From Lineus longissimus (lineage: Eukaryota > Nemertea > Pilidiophora > Heteronemertea > Lineidae), in contig NC_088314.1 of assembly GCF_910592395.1 (NCBI RefSeq), positions 4,154,001-4,218,000 on the forward strand: 64,000 bases of DNA, written 5' to 3'. The notes beneath the pieces are model-generated. The model made no database searches, was not told where the DNA came from, and saw only the letters and a program-made list of their open reading frames with translations. Made by a program: the position numbers and the translations under genes. This document shows, piece after piece, positions 11,065 to 26,000 of the stretch (position 1 is its first letter; each line of letters begins with the position of its first letter).

Positions 11065-14000
11065 ATGGAAGGGAATTTTGTGATATTTTCATTATTCGCT
11101 GTGATCTTTTTACAACAAGGTAGGTTACTTTCGTGATCAAAATGATGTGCTCTATAAACTGTTCCGGTATTTGATGCTACGTTAATTAAGGCAAATACCG
11201 GAATATGGAATGGCTTTTTTAAAGTTTAACGTTAGTTATATGCATAAAACCAATTTAAGTTGGTGCAACGGAAATGAAGCTGCCGGTATAGAGTGCTGAA
11301 TCATTGAAAATCTACATTGCATGTACCATTTGGAAAAAAAACACCACAGTCATCAGATGGTCTTCATTTTCGAACAGAAAGCGTTAAGTTTTTGGGTGCA
11401 AAGTCAATGGGCTCGCATTTTTCATTTCAGTGTCCTCCTCGAATGCGTGCAGGATCAAAGACCTGAGTCCTTACCCTTGTGAAGACTGCCAATGTGAGAA
11501 GGGAGAAAATGCATGTGAGAAGTGCAGCGCCCCATGCGTGAGGTAAAGGGAGGATTCATCAGTACCTGTTATAACAGTCATGAGTTATGGCGTTGGCGAC
11601 ATGGCGGCACACCAAAAGTTGCACCCTACACTCTTGACAGGGGTGCAGGGCTTCAGTATAATTGGCAGTCACTGGTTAAGGTTCATTGCGGTTCCTCTCT
11701 TCCCCTATGGACATGATGGAAGCGTCAATTAATAAATGTTTTGATCTAGTTTTGTACTCGGGAAGGGCTAGTGTAAATGAACATTGAATTTCCAGTAAAA
11801 TTATTCACTAGCCTTAATGCATATCCTCTACTGTTCGGCAAATGCAGCAGTAAAGGTACCGATCGGATTTCTGTTAAGCGCACTCCATGCAAATTTCCAA
11901 TTTCGAGTGTTTATATATAAAAAAGCAATGGTAAATGCCTTGGCAGATATCCAATACCAGTATACACTTTGATATGCCCGGTCCAACAGCTTTTGCGCAT
12001 GGAGGGTTTCAAAATATTCAGAAATCAATGTTTTTTGCAGTGTACTAATTTCACAATTTCATGTCCACTAATTTCACAATTGTTGATGTCTAATGGCGCA
12101 CATAGTCCATTCTAGAAAGTATAGGCATTAATGATGGGACTTATTTATTTATAACGACGCATCTCGGGTTAGTGTTCAATAACGTATTATGTGAAGTATA
12201 TGCATGGTGCAAGCTGATGGACGTTATTGACAGGGAACTCCCTCCTTCCGGGCAATTTTGCGAAAATGACACTTGCGCTTTTTTAGAAAATGGCTTTAAA
12301 CCTAATATTGCTTGGGGAGAGACGAACATCTAATGGCCTAGAAACTGCCTTTCAACGCTGTCACACCGAACGCCCTTCTTATTCAGTTATCGAGAAATTC
12401 CCTGTGAGCATGGTCAGTGTATTGCAGACCAGTGTTCGTGTGACCCTTGTTGGGCTGGAGATGGATGTGATATGCAAGGTAGGTACACGTTCATCTCGAT
12501 CCGAAATCCAGGGTAAGGTTCTATGTCAGCGTAAGTTCAATAATTTAGATGGCCGATGTTCTTTGTCATCGCCCGAGATTAACTGGTAAAACGCCGACAT
12601 GACAAATTGACGTGATGCGCTTCGGGACATTTCAACGACCACACTTGAAATGGACAAGTCCTTCGAAAAATCAGATTTAGGATTTACTAAACATTTCAGG
12701 AAATCACTTTGTCTTGATAAGGAAAATGTTTAGAGGAGCTGCGAATTCGAAAATGGGAAACAAAACTTGGTATCCATAGTGCATTATGTATGTCTGGTCA
12801 GTGCTAACAGTCTTTTCTTTTTCTGGCAGAAAACAATTTCCCTCCGCAGTTCACGAAAGATATCTATGAATTCTTTCTGAAGCCTCCAGAGGAAACAACC
12901 CTTCAGTCCATCACGGCGTTTGACAATGATGAGACGAGGTGCTCAGCAGAAGACGAATGCCCATGCGCAGTTGTGAACTACGTCATCAAAAGTGGGAACG
13001 ACGCAGCACTTTTTGTGATCAACGGAACCACTGGAGATCTCACCTACCATCCAGAGAATGGCTTCACTTCAGAAGCTAACCTGACCATAGCTGCTTTTAA
13101 CCCTTTCGATCCTTTGCTTGAATCCTCAACAGAAGTTGTCATCAACTTCCAGGAGCAAGGACGGATGTCCCCACTGGCAGACGACACTGTACACGCTACT
13201 AATCGTCGTCTGCTTCAAGATCAAGAGACTATGGTGCCGGGGTTCGGAAGGGATGCTGCTGACTCGAACTCAGCGGCACCGAAGAGTAGGCACAAGAGAG
13301 CTGTGGTAACTATCCAACAGGTTCTTTCCCAGGTTTTAGGCCGGCTCTCATTCTTTAATTCTTTTAAGAAGTTCATCTGCTCTCTGGTATCAAGTGTTGT
13401 ATTTTATTTCAACGCAATACGTGTACACACTAAAAGAGGCATAGAACTTCACTTGTCACATGTAAAACTCGATGAGGATTAGAAAGGTCATCAAAACATT
13501 GGTCACCGATGTCCTTTTTAAAAAATTTCGTTCCCTTTTTTTCATAGACTTTACCAACGGATGTCCAGTACACCTTTAAAAGAAGTGACGTTAGCAAGAC
13601 AACTTGTAGCCTGGGCGATGGTATTCACTACTCCTTGGAAATCTTCATGCCAAAGGTCAAGTATAAGATAAAATGCGAATTGTTCACACCACGAGATGCG
13701 AATAATGATGCTATTTTCGTCCTGACTCCACCAACAACCACCATTGGGAAGAACTTCATGATCAGAGAAGCTTCGGTCCCGTGGAGGCTGAAAGCATATA
13801 ATGGAGGAGATAGGGTAAATTTGAAAACATTATATAGCGCAATGTCGGTAGTCAAACGATTCTAATCTGTTGTAGACCTAAATATCAAAAACCATGTTTT
13901 TAAGTCAATCAAAATTGGTAAATTTACATACCTTGCAGGCATCATTCCGATAGGTTCTGACGAAACAGGAGTGAAGTTTGGCGACCAGTAGTGTTGGAGA

Positions 14001-17000
14001 AACTTTTCAAAGTTTCCACAATTGACATCAGTACGCTATTTGAAATATCTATTTCGTATATTGCTGCGTCATTGTGATCAGATTCAAGAGTTTGTACACG
14101 CGTAAGTGTACATGAGTTGTATAGGCAAAATATTGCAGTCCTCTGGACCAACTAAACCAACCTGGCTGACAAGAAATCGGCCGCAAACTTGCAATGTTCC
14201 CTTTGTAGTACGACCACGCTAAAATTGACCTCGGGATAGTGCAGAACTACAACAATGACACGACCCTCGGCACCAGCAGCAAGATTACATTCGATTTCTC
14301 TGCAGTAGTCACGAAGCAGGTAGTAAAGGACCAGTTGTACCACGTCTCTGCCGGCTGCTTATATCACGATAAGAAGAAAGTTTGGGTTGGGCAGGCCATG
14401 TGCAAAGGAGTTGTCGACAATAAGGAGGTGAGGTGGCAGGACGTTGTTGCCTTGATACTGCCATGGATGTAGAGCAAATATGCTCTACATTATAATATAA
14501 TTGTCCCAATAATCCTAACAATATTATTGTGCAGACACACGTAGTTTATCAGTTCGAAAACTTTTGTCAGTTCAGTTGATTCGAAGTTGTCATTCGACGA
14601 CTGTAATTCGCTCGCAAAGTTTAAATCCGAGTTGGAGTTGTGAATGATTCATAACTTCTGTAACATCTGTATCGGGTTGTTATGTTACTTAGTGTTTATA
14701 AAGACAACGAAGTTTGCAGCCGAGTATCGCCTCTGACATGGTGTCTAAAAAGATGTGCTGGTAAATAAATTGGTGATACTTCTCTGAGACAGCTTTTAGC
14801 AGCAATGGAATTTATTTTACGGAGATATACCCGTCACGTTTGCATTACGAGCATCGATTTGAGAGTTACTTCATATTTTTAAAGACCTTGTTCTTATCTC
14901 TTCTTTTTCAAGCCTAAAAGCACAACACCTCCTGCCTTTAAGATAGAAGGCCCCACCGAGGTCGCTAAGAATTCTCCCGTGGTCTGTACCATCAGCATGA
15001 CTCTGTACGACATGTATAATGACGTCAGCTTACTAGTGGAACCAAACCCAGCTCCTGCTGCCATGATTAAACTTGTGAGGGTATCCGTGGCAAGCGTAGG
15101 TGAGTTGCACTCCCCCTCCCAGGCACGGACAGACAATAGACCACGCGTAGGCATATCAATGCATGTGATGACAGTAGATCGATAGCGTACGCATGGTACG
15201 CGGCTTGTGTTTCACTCTTTTTCTATCCTTTAATGTTGCATATCGAATTCTTAGTGTAATGCATTTCGGCGAACAGTATGCATTGTAGGGACTTACTGTG
15301 TAGTTGGTCCTTTATAGAGTATCGCGTACGCAAATAATGTATCTTGTCCTACTGATACATCAATATAAATATGGTAAGCTCTTACGTACGCTGGTGACGA
15401 TTTTCATTAAAAATCCTAGAAAGTCGTGAAATAGCAGTATGAACAATACTGGGCTACACTAAATTTCAGCTTAGAATTTATGCATTGAATAATGACACCA
15501 TCCCGATGATAATAATAAAAATGATAATGTTGACGTTATTCGTTACAGGGGCAAATTACGCTAGTGTTTTACTGGACAAGGCCAGCCTCAACGAACATCC
15601 TACCAATTCGACTATCATGTTGAGGCTGGGCAAAATCTTTAATACTGGTAAGTGGAAGAAAGGGAAAACCTTGGACTACAGAATAAATAAGAGTGGTGTA
15701 CCTTAACCTTGCACTACAGAATAAATAAGATTGGTGTACCTTATTAGTTTTGGTGTACAAACGTACCGGTAATGGTATTCGTGTCCGAAAGTCTTTTCAT
15801 TGTTACATGTGAGATGTTAGAGATTTCCCACGTTTTAAAGCGATAGTCTAACATAACACATTGCTCGTCTCGTGATAGGTTTTCGTCGAGGAGACACCAA
15901 CGCAACGCAGAATACTATCAAGATCTCCGTTTACGGGTATCTGATGGACTCGGACGATGTGGTTATTGGAACCAAATACAGCATAAATGCTGCTGTCCAG
16001 GTGGATGATAAGAGGATATGGGTAGCAGAGAAGAAACTGACAGCAAAGGAGGCGAGCACTACGTCCTGTGTACGTAAATATAATATGTTTTATTTAGATA
16101 TCCCACCTGCAATAACATTCTAAATTCCAAATTTCACCTGTGCATGAAACGGATTATAGCAAAGTCGTTTCAAGCCATCGATGTGCCTTGGAATACGACT
16201 TCAGTGTTTTCGCTTTATGCACAGGTCTGATATTTTGTGCATGACGGCAAAGCAAAAAAACCACTACTTTAATCTCATGATGCCACTTAGCATGTATTTC
16301 CGTAAAACGTAACACACCAGCTGCAGTCCAAAGATGCCCTCCTCATCAGGTTCTATAGTCATGAAAGGTACTTTTTTTACTTTTATATTTCCGGTAGACG
16401 ACCAAACCGAGCTTCACCTGTTCTCTCTCACATGCTGAAGTAGTACCCGGAACTGTGATCGCTACTACTGTAAATATCACCACGCCACCCAGCAGTGTAG
16501 GCAACTACACATACCTTGCATGCATGCCGTACAATTCCACCAGCAAGATGGCCCTTGTCGACAAGATCTTTAAGCTGTCCTACATTGGATCCAACCATGC
16601 AGGTTTCGAGGCAGATTCTTCAGCAGCAGTCCTGACATCCGAGGTAAATATAACTACGAGTTGAGTTTGAATCATTAGACAACACATTATTTATCTGATT
16701 AATTACTAGTACAAAAATGTATTTGTTAAAACCCATCAAATTTGTGTTATTAGAAATCCTCTGGAATAAAACATTTACTTGAAGAACCAAGTTAATGAGC
16801 TTGAGATTTACGACTTACATGCATACAAATCCCTCAGGAATATGATTACGTGAGAATGCACCTGAAATCGACTTCAAATGCACTGGTCTTGATCCGTAAA
16901 GTAGTCGGGTCAATAAAGGAAAAAACTACCAGAAACCATTTAAAAAACCTTTTGCTGCAATTTTGTCCGGGTTTATCGTATATTGACCCGACTGTAGGGT

Positions 17001-20000
17001 CTAAGTGTATTCGTATAGCTTGTGAAACTTAACTCTAATATTAATTGTATTTTAAGGCCAATAATGATATCAATGACTGCGTTGAGTGGCCCCTTGGAAC
17101 CATCCGTAACTCCGGCGAGAAATCTGGTAAAGCACACAATACGGTCCAGATCAGAATCCTAGCTAAACTGCTTTCCACCGATGATGATATACTTTGGGTG
17201 ACCGTCGGAGTGAAGTATTGTGAGTCATGGTTATGGGTGGCACAGATTAGGTTCAATGTTGTCCAGGAATTGCCTTCATATGTTGAACCAAAGGTACGTA
17301 CACAAACTGGTAAAACGTGTTGATACAGACTAGGAAAATAACTATGTTTTATAAGTACAAATGGAGCCCAAACCTTGCCCTTGATTTCACTTAATATATT
17401 TGTTACCATGATCCTACCCCTCGACGGTTGCAGCAGGAAATCATACCTTAATACATCGTCTTTCAGTTGATTAACTTTGTCGTCCGGAGCCCGATGCGCC
17501 GGGCTGACATCTACGAAAATGGTACATACGTCTACTGGCTAGATGTCCACATTCCGCCTGGAACCCAGTACAAACCACTCAAGATCGACATCGCTGGACC
17601 CTACTACGATAAAGCCCTCCTAGAAGTCTGTGTAGCAAAGATTATGCACGTCGGTGACAAAATCAAGGGCTTTAATGCTTCGAACTTCAATCCAGATTTC
17701 GTCTCCACTGGTGGGAACGATATCAACGACCGGGTTATATTTACATTGGGACAGCTATCGAATGTGGGGACGGAAGACGCGGACGAGTTCTGGATGTTAA
17801 ATATTGTTCGGGTTCAGGTAAGGAAACCGTGCATTAGTTAGTTTGCCAAATATATGTTCGTATAACATGAATAAAGTGCGGCGACAGGTATCGACTCATC
17901 AATATACGCTTCACATCAGCGTCTCAGACCCCCCCTCCCACCATTTTGAGAGCACTTCGTTTGCTTTGGCCTACTGCTAAGCATAGTCTTAGTCCTACAG
18001 TTACGCATTTACAACGCTCACAATATCATTAAATTGACGAAAACCTGGTAAGCACAAATTCCTCCTTCTCCATACATGTTCCCTTCTACTTTATCATCTG
18101 ACACTTACTCTAACGAAGCAAAGACAAACTTAGAGGCTTGCATTGGGTTTTAAGGTACCTGTTTAGGCAATTGAAATGAATGTACATGTATACGTATTGT
18201 ATTTCAATTTGCCTTGATCAATTTTTCAGGTGGTGGTTTCTATGACTGTGCACAATACCTCAATTAACTATACCAAAACCAGCGCCTCGCCGTACTGCGT
18301 TGCTTTCGGATGTCGCTACGACGCCAAGAAGCTGTGGGTAGGGAGCACGTGCCTAGAGCGGGGCGACATTATGCCGGATATCGAAAAGGTCAGTCAAATT
18401 CATATGTTCTTCCGAAATTTATTCAAACAAATTCATCAGCTTCGCAGTTCAGATGGAACCCTGATGACATTAGACCAATAGAACTAAGGTGGGCCGGAGT
18501 GTAGTGATTCAACGCACCAGCGCAATGGAAATTGTCGTGTGGAGTATCTTTATATCAGTCTACACTATTTTACTGTTAAAGTTTATATGCAATGCCTATT
18601 TACATAATTTAAAAAATATCAAATTCAAGATCAAGTTCAGATTAATTTGAACGACCTTACCTAGTCTGTAGAATTGATAGTAATGCGGTTGTTTTTCTGT
18701 GGAATCCTGAGGGATCGTGCCGAGTAATTCTTTCTATGTTTGATCGATTCCTTTTTGCTAATCATAGTGAACTATGAACCATGTTTCATGATTCAGGGAG
18801 AACCAGAGCCAAAGGTCGAACAAGTGGAACTGAAAAGTTCGCCCAAAGTCAAATACGGCGAGGCGTTTGGCTACGAGATTGTCCTGCTGGTTCCCTATGG
18901 GACAACTGCCGTCTATACCGTGAGCTCCTTGACGTCAAGTGCCATCCTCAGTGTATGCAGGATTAGAATTAAAAAGCAGGGAAGCAATATCCCCTGTCTG
19001 CCAGAGGTTTCAAGATTGCCACGATATATGAGCTTTGTGAACCAAACCACAGTTGACATGGTTCAGCTAAACCTTGGAGCAGTCAGTAATATTGGTAAGC
19101 TATTTCTTCACAACGCAAGTGTGCAATGTTTATCCATTTTCAACACTAGTGAGCAGTGTTTATTGCCATTTGCATCACTTAGCAATGTTTATTGCCATTC
19201 GCACAACTAAGCAGTGTTTATTGCCGTTTGGAACATTAATAAGCGATATGTTTTGCAAATCGAATCACTGCTTATTGGCAATCGCTTATCTGGTATGTTT
19301 TTTTCTCAATTCACTGTAAGGAGTGCTCGGTGCAAAGATTATTACACTATTTGACGACTTGACTCTTCGTTTCTTAAGGTTACGACATTAAAACCAAGAA
19401 CGACACCAAGATGAATACTGTGACCATCATTACTGCTGCCTACCTCAAACCAGAGTTGAAGGATGATCCGAATGGGGCTGCTGATACCAAACATTGGCTT
19501 GGTAACGCTATCAAGATATCAGACAAAAGAATCTGGATTATGTCGGCACCGAAGTCTCCAGACATGGCTGCTCCAGCGACTGTGAGTTAGATAGTGACCT
19601 AGCGTGTCCTCCCGACAACTTCTGAATTTGACGACACCAAGACAAAAACCCGGACGCGTATGAACTGAGTTATAACAGTAAACGTTTGCAATAGGGCCTC
19701 CTTATACATGTAGTTCTATTTCATAAGTTTTCTAATAGTATTGTTTTGTATCAATGCTCTGAAATATCAATCAGTTTATTGACAAATCACGTTATCCAAA
19801 TGGGCATGATTCATCTCCTCCGGAAATTGGTGATTTCTTGGTGAATTTATTTTAGTCAGCACTGCGGTGTACAATCTTTAGATCGGTTTCGTCATCTATT
19901 TTCATCCTCTTGTCACAGGACTGGACCGCCACTTTTGTCACTGGGACTAGAAATGTCGGCGACAAAGTTGTGCTCGGTGGTTGTGTTGTGATGTTTGTCA

Positions 20001-23000
20001 AGATCGATATTCCCGCTGGAAAGTCGTCAGAATTCCAGGTTGATGTCTACACTGAAGAGAACCAGAAAGACAAAATATCCATCTGTGACTTCCGCTTGAT
20101 ATCAACTGGCTACAACTTACCATGCGTGAACGGAACCGGAACTAAATTGACAAAGGAGTCGGACAATGATAACAAGACTTTCCACAAGGCCAGCCTCGAT
20201 CTGGGTTGGGTAAGCAACATGGTGGAGACTTCTGATACAGAGAGTGATGATAATCAGGTTTGTATGTTTGTTTGGACTCCTGAGAGGGAATTTTGACATT
20301 CCTCACTTCAGAATATCACAGAATTTTTACAGAATAATTGTAACCACCAGATGGAACATGATTTATTTTAACTAAATTATAAAATGGTGTCTGCTTTATC
20401 ATTTTTCTTGAATCGATCCAAGTTGTCGAGTTCCCTCAGCTGTAGAAGATCACTCTTTCCTCCGAGTGCTCCCTAAGGAAGGTATGTGGTGTAAGGTATT
20501 GATTACCTTTTACTATCGTTACTATCGTGAAAGTTGTACACTGTGAAGAGGTTGATTTGAAAAAGGTAATCTTATTGGTTTTGATAAATTAGCCTGCCAA
20601 TGAATATTTCGGAGCGTATCGTCTTCGATAGACACCCTCGAGTATCAAGATAGCGGCGATGCTGGGAAAAGATCGTCATCCTTATTTTCTCAAATATTCT
20701 ATGCCAGATGGTCTTGGAAGCAGTTTTGTGTGTGAAACGTGACCTGGAAACTGTATCAGGGGATAAGATCAAGGTAGCTGCCGCGGCGAAGTACGCAGAT
20801 AAAGGGACCATAGTCGTAGGCTCCCCGGTGGAGATTGAAGTCACAGACACGTTACTGTACGATGAGGTTAGTGAGTACTGTTTTAAACCATTAGATTCAA
20901 TTGTGTTACAACGTAGAAGAGGACATGAATAGCAACATTTTGCGAGGCTCAGCTTGACCTGGTTCCCTTTGCGATATCGTTCTTCGTTTGCAGACGGCAT
21001 ATCATGTTCTCATTTGTCCATTTGCTCGGCTGGTCCATAGCAAGTGTTGCCTAAGACATGTGAACGGGCAAGGATTGTTGGTTTTTCAGCCTTGAATGCT
21101 ATTGATTTACTGGAGGCAATTACGCACAAAGCCACACCTAATGTACATTTATGCAACGATGCAAAAATCTCAAACCAAATAATCTTACTTGGAAGAAAAC
21201 CATGAAATATTTTTTGGGTTGTGTTTCGACTCTTTACAGAAAGACCGGCATCAAACTGCCCGTCTCTACCCCCTGGACCACACCCCGACTGTAAATTTCA
21301 ACAACCGTACAGTGTGGAGCATCAACATCACGTTGACCGAGATGACGGCTGTGTACAACATCATCATCGAGACTGTTCCTTCGGGCACGAAGGCCTTGGT
21401 CGCTATAGACCGGGTCCGTGCCCATTACTTTGGCATTGGAAACTGCGGGATCGATGATGTCGGATTTAAGACTATTCAAAACTCGTCCGTGGCTAAAACG
21501 ACCCAGATCACCAACGTTAGTCTTACAACGTGGCCTGTAACTAATACACGTGAGTTTCAAACAGTGAAGTTTGATTTGATGCGTGTGATACTTTTATTTT
21601 CTGATAATGATTATTGTCACCCCGAGACTAACTTAAGTTTTACACTAAAAGTTCTTATACTAAACTTGGCACCGTGTCTTACCTTTTCGTTAGGCTGTTT
21701 ATAGATCACGCCAGAAAACATTTACCTATATCCCAGACATTATATGATGCCTTCCAGTGACTTCTGCCCGCGATCAGTGGAGCACGCCACGCAAGAGCGA
21801 CAGCACGTTGACAATATCTTTCGAAAGCGTCATCTGCGAAGACTCATCAGCTCTCAAGAACTCCCTTGTCAAGTTCCTAGTCAATGTCAGTCGCCTAGGA
21901 AAGGAAGTCGCAACATTCGAGAGACACTTCAAGAGGGACATTACAAAGAAGACTCCAAAACTGTCACTTAATATCAGCGTGCTAAACAATGCGACGGAGG
22001 CAGTCCGAAGCGGGTAAGTGGCTTCACATGGTTCCGAGGCATGTACAATGTATTAACCAACTGGAATAATTGTACAACTAAATGCACTGTTTTGTTTGGC
22101 GCTGTCGCAGCCTCAGAAAACCATGATAATCTCGTAGAATCATATTGGTCGTTGTTGATCTATCACTGATATGTATTAATTTCTTGATGATAAAGTGAAG
22201 CGTTCTGTGTTTTCCTTCCTGCAGTCAGACCCTCAGCGTAGAGGTCGCAGTGAACCACACAGCTGCCTCCAGCGCATGGGCAAAAACCGTTATCATCACG
22301 GTCCTGATTCCGCCATTCCTCAAATACATGAGTGTAATCACTTCCAAACCCAAAGCAGTAAATGGCACGGTTGTAACAGAAGGGATACAGTTTAAGGTAA
22401 GAATATTTCAGTGCACTCCTGGATGAGTTCGTAACTTCCAAAAGAAAAAATCAAAGTCTCTCTGTAATCTTAATAATCAAGGCTTTGACATCGCCACACC
22501 TTTCGTCAAGGCCAACATTATTAAGCCCCCCTCTTAGGAGGGGCTCTTAAGATACACGTGTGTGCGGGAGTATATAATGAATAATTAGAAATAAAGAGAG
22601 TAAATATTGTATATCCTACAAACAATTTTTTTTGGTATTTTTCTGAATTAACTCCGTTGAGTTTACCGATTTCTCCGCGATCTTCCGGTGGTGGTTGCTA
22701 TCCCATTGGTTGAAATTAATTTAAATCTTCATGGGAATTCGCTACATCATATGCCTAAGAAATTGGCCAATTATATTAATGTTTTTATCAGAGAAATATC
22801 CGTCCTAAATAATGACAGAAAAGGGTGGTTTATTTCAATTTTGTGTCGACATGATCGAGGTCACGTGACATAAAAACAAAACAATCGCACACACCCGTCC
22901 AAAAAAGGCACTTTAAGAAAAACAAATACGTTTTTCCAGCTTAAAACCACACTGACGACTAAGTTATATTGGTCTACTGCCCAAATCTGAAGTATCAAAT

Positions 23001-26000
23001 TGAATCACAAACTAGAACTAGCTCTATTTAGCTATAGTTGCGTGAAAAATTCGGGTGAGCGACGTACATTCTGTACCCTAGCGGCCAATAAATAAACTAC
23101 TTTCAGCCGTCTGCTCCGGTCTCGTTAGGGAGTTTTTCCCAAATGTACGCGATGATGACGTGCCCCATTAACAGGACGTAACATCTATTTTAAAATGCGT
23201 TTCGAAAGTGAATGCATGAGGACAACCCATTTGTGTCGTATATCACTGGAAACGCCCGATTCCCGTGAATAAGGTCAATCACAATGTATTACATTACCAA
23301 AACAAAAATGTGTCGGAAGGAACTATATGGATGGTCCCATCGCACCCCCCCCTCCAGCAGTATGACACAGAAGGGCTAGTTGACTGTTCACCGGGGGGGT
23401 TTGGGGGGAGCTTCCCCCCCAACGCACTGGTAAAAACCTATGTCGACGGAGGGGGGTTTGGGGGGTGTCCCCCCATTGTAACAGCTGTAGTTGTTAGAGC
23501 TTGCACTTAACATATGCTCGTAGGGGGGTTCGGGGGAGCTCCCCCGACCTAAAGGGGGGCTCACTAAGTTCTTGACTTTACATATTAGGGAGTTTTCGCA
23601 AAGCCCCCGAATTATTAGGGCGAACGCCTACTTTACATGTATCTCAGGTTTCAACGTCCTAATGACGATGTCGAGAAATGGGATGGACGTTCACTTGGGC
23701 GCCTCGGGGATTTGCAAAAACTTTCTATCATTAGCAACATAACCCACCAAATAATTAACTCATTTCCAAATATTTGCATCTTGTTAGTACAAAATCGGGT
23801 CGAAATAACATTCAGGCAAGTCGCGCAGTCTGAAACAGAAAGACATTTCCACTGTAAAGACGAGGCTTCATTCTTTCAGATTCCATTGGTTTATTTTGTT
23901 GACACCTACAAATGGACGTTCAACTTGACAGTTGATCCGGACAAATTCTTCGAAAGAGGCACGCCAAACAAGACTGTCACTCTAATAGCCGATGCAGTAT
24001 ATAAGGGCAGGACGGCTACTTCCTACGCTACCGAAATGGCGTTTGCCAAATTTACGCTTGAGACAGAAGGTAGGCTAGGCTGAATGTCTGTGAGATGCGC
24101 CTATGCTAGGAAACTAACTAGTCATGAGATCTCAGCCAAACTTCATAACAAGTTTCGCTATTCGCTTCGTCACTTGACGACGTGTCTGGGCGATTCTTAC
24201 TGCCTCTGTCAACTATCACACTCCGGACACTGCGTCGACGAAATTGTTGTGGCCAAAGTCTGTTTACAGGGGGTAAATGCGATAAGGTACTTGGTAACCT
24301 TGGTTTTGATGCAGTATTCAACTTATGGTTGAGTTTCTTCTTTCTTCTTTACTATTCAGAATGTAATGACATGCTTGGCTTGGAGGACAAGACCATAAAG
24401 GACTGTCAAATTTTCGCCTCGACATCCATTAGTAACAGCGCCCGATTTGTCCGTCTGAATACAGAATCCGGGTCGCAGGGCTGGCAGTTCCTAAACCGGG
24501 GACCAACTTTTGAAGGACTTGAGTTCATCCAGGTAAGGTATGGTTAACGAGCGAACATTAGATATCTAGTGGGGAATCCCACAAATTCGTCTGTTCGATA
24601 ATGCGGAGACGTATACCTTGATATCTGATGAGTCAAGAACTGTCTCAGACCGATGTCCGATATTCAATATTTTGACAATTAATCAAGAAGGTCACTTGCC
24701 CTAAGTCGCTACTTTCTGTGAGAGACTCATGCAGCTTTCCAAAGAGAGTATCGCTGGATGGTCATCAGCCAGTACCGGTATATAGGTCGAAGTTTGTAAT
24801 TTTTCTCTTCAACTCGTGAAATGATCCCAGTACTGGTACGGTACATTTTCTTTTATAGTTGTTCCCCGCTTCGTCTCATGAGGACAAAGTAACAACCGAA
24901 AGGATAGGATATATGATGACGCTGATTGTCCATATTGTTTCATCTTCAGATCAAAATCGGTAACCAGGCACTGATAACGGGTATCAGTATTCAGTCAGCA
25001 GCAAATGATTACAGTAGTTACCCTACTACATTTAGAGTTAAGTACAGTGAAGAGAGCATGTTTTGGCAAGATGTCATCAACAGCACTTCTGGGAAACCAA
25101 AGGTGAGCCAATTTCTTTAGCACGGAGAAAGTCACAGCCACTTTCTTTGCGTCCAAATACATGTAAACTCCAGCGACAAGTTCAATGATGCACATAGCAG
25201 CACTCTCTTCTATCTCGGTACTGATCATTTTCTCAAGCAGCCACCTCCATATCATCAGGATAGCGGATTTGAAACCATACCGCACCTCATTATCAAATGG
25301 AACATCTCCTTCAGTAACCATTCCTGCCCTTTCACAGTTGTTTACGGTAATACTGGGGGAAACTCAGGACGCTGCCGAGACAGCTTACATTGACCTGGGC
25401 GAGGACAGTTTCAAGGCGCGCTACGTCCGACTGATGCCCGTCTCCAACAGCAAGTCGTCCGATAGGTTTGTGATGCGAATGGAGCTCCATGGGTGTTTGA
25501 CAACTGATGATGTCAATGCGACGGGTGAGTGTGGACTCGAGCGGCTTTGGTTGACCAAGAATCGCTCGCGCGCATCGTCTTTGGTAGGCAGAAGTTTCGT
25601 CCTAGTAATCTACTCCGACTTGTAACACTAAGTTGTGCTGCCCTTACACGACCGTTAGTTGGCTCCAGGACGACGGCTCCTAACGGGCGGTGGAGAAATG
25701 TATCCTCAAAGCCAAGTCAAGTTCTACAACATCATATCATGACAACCAGAATTAATAAATGGGCTCATGCTGCTTTAGTCATCGAATATGAAAATCTTTA
25801 CCTCTATTTGCCTCATTTTACCCTTGTTGTCAGAGGTGTGCAAAGCCGATACTGCCATCACTTATCCATCAGACTATTACGAAAGAGGTTATATTGTTGA
25901 CACCAGCACTTGCCATCTCTACGTCTGTGCCATTCCTGCAGCAGGGTAAGTCTAAAACCGTTGGGTTGGGCTGCCGCTTGCTATCGAGTAGACAAGACAC

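Noticed and set aside
23637-23880. Upstream extension of the open frame before exon 21 of the secreted-protein gene
   Set aside because: A clear TTTCAG acceptor at 23,879 gives the phase expected from exon 20. The upstream part is intron adjoining the repeat copy.
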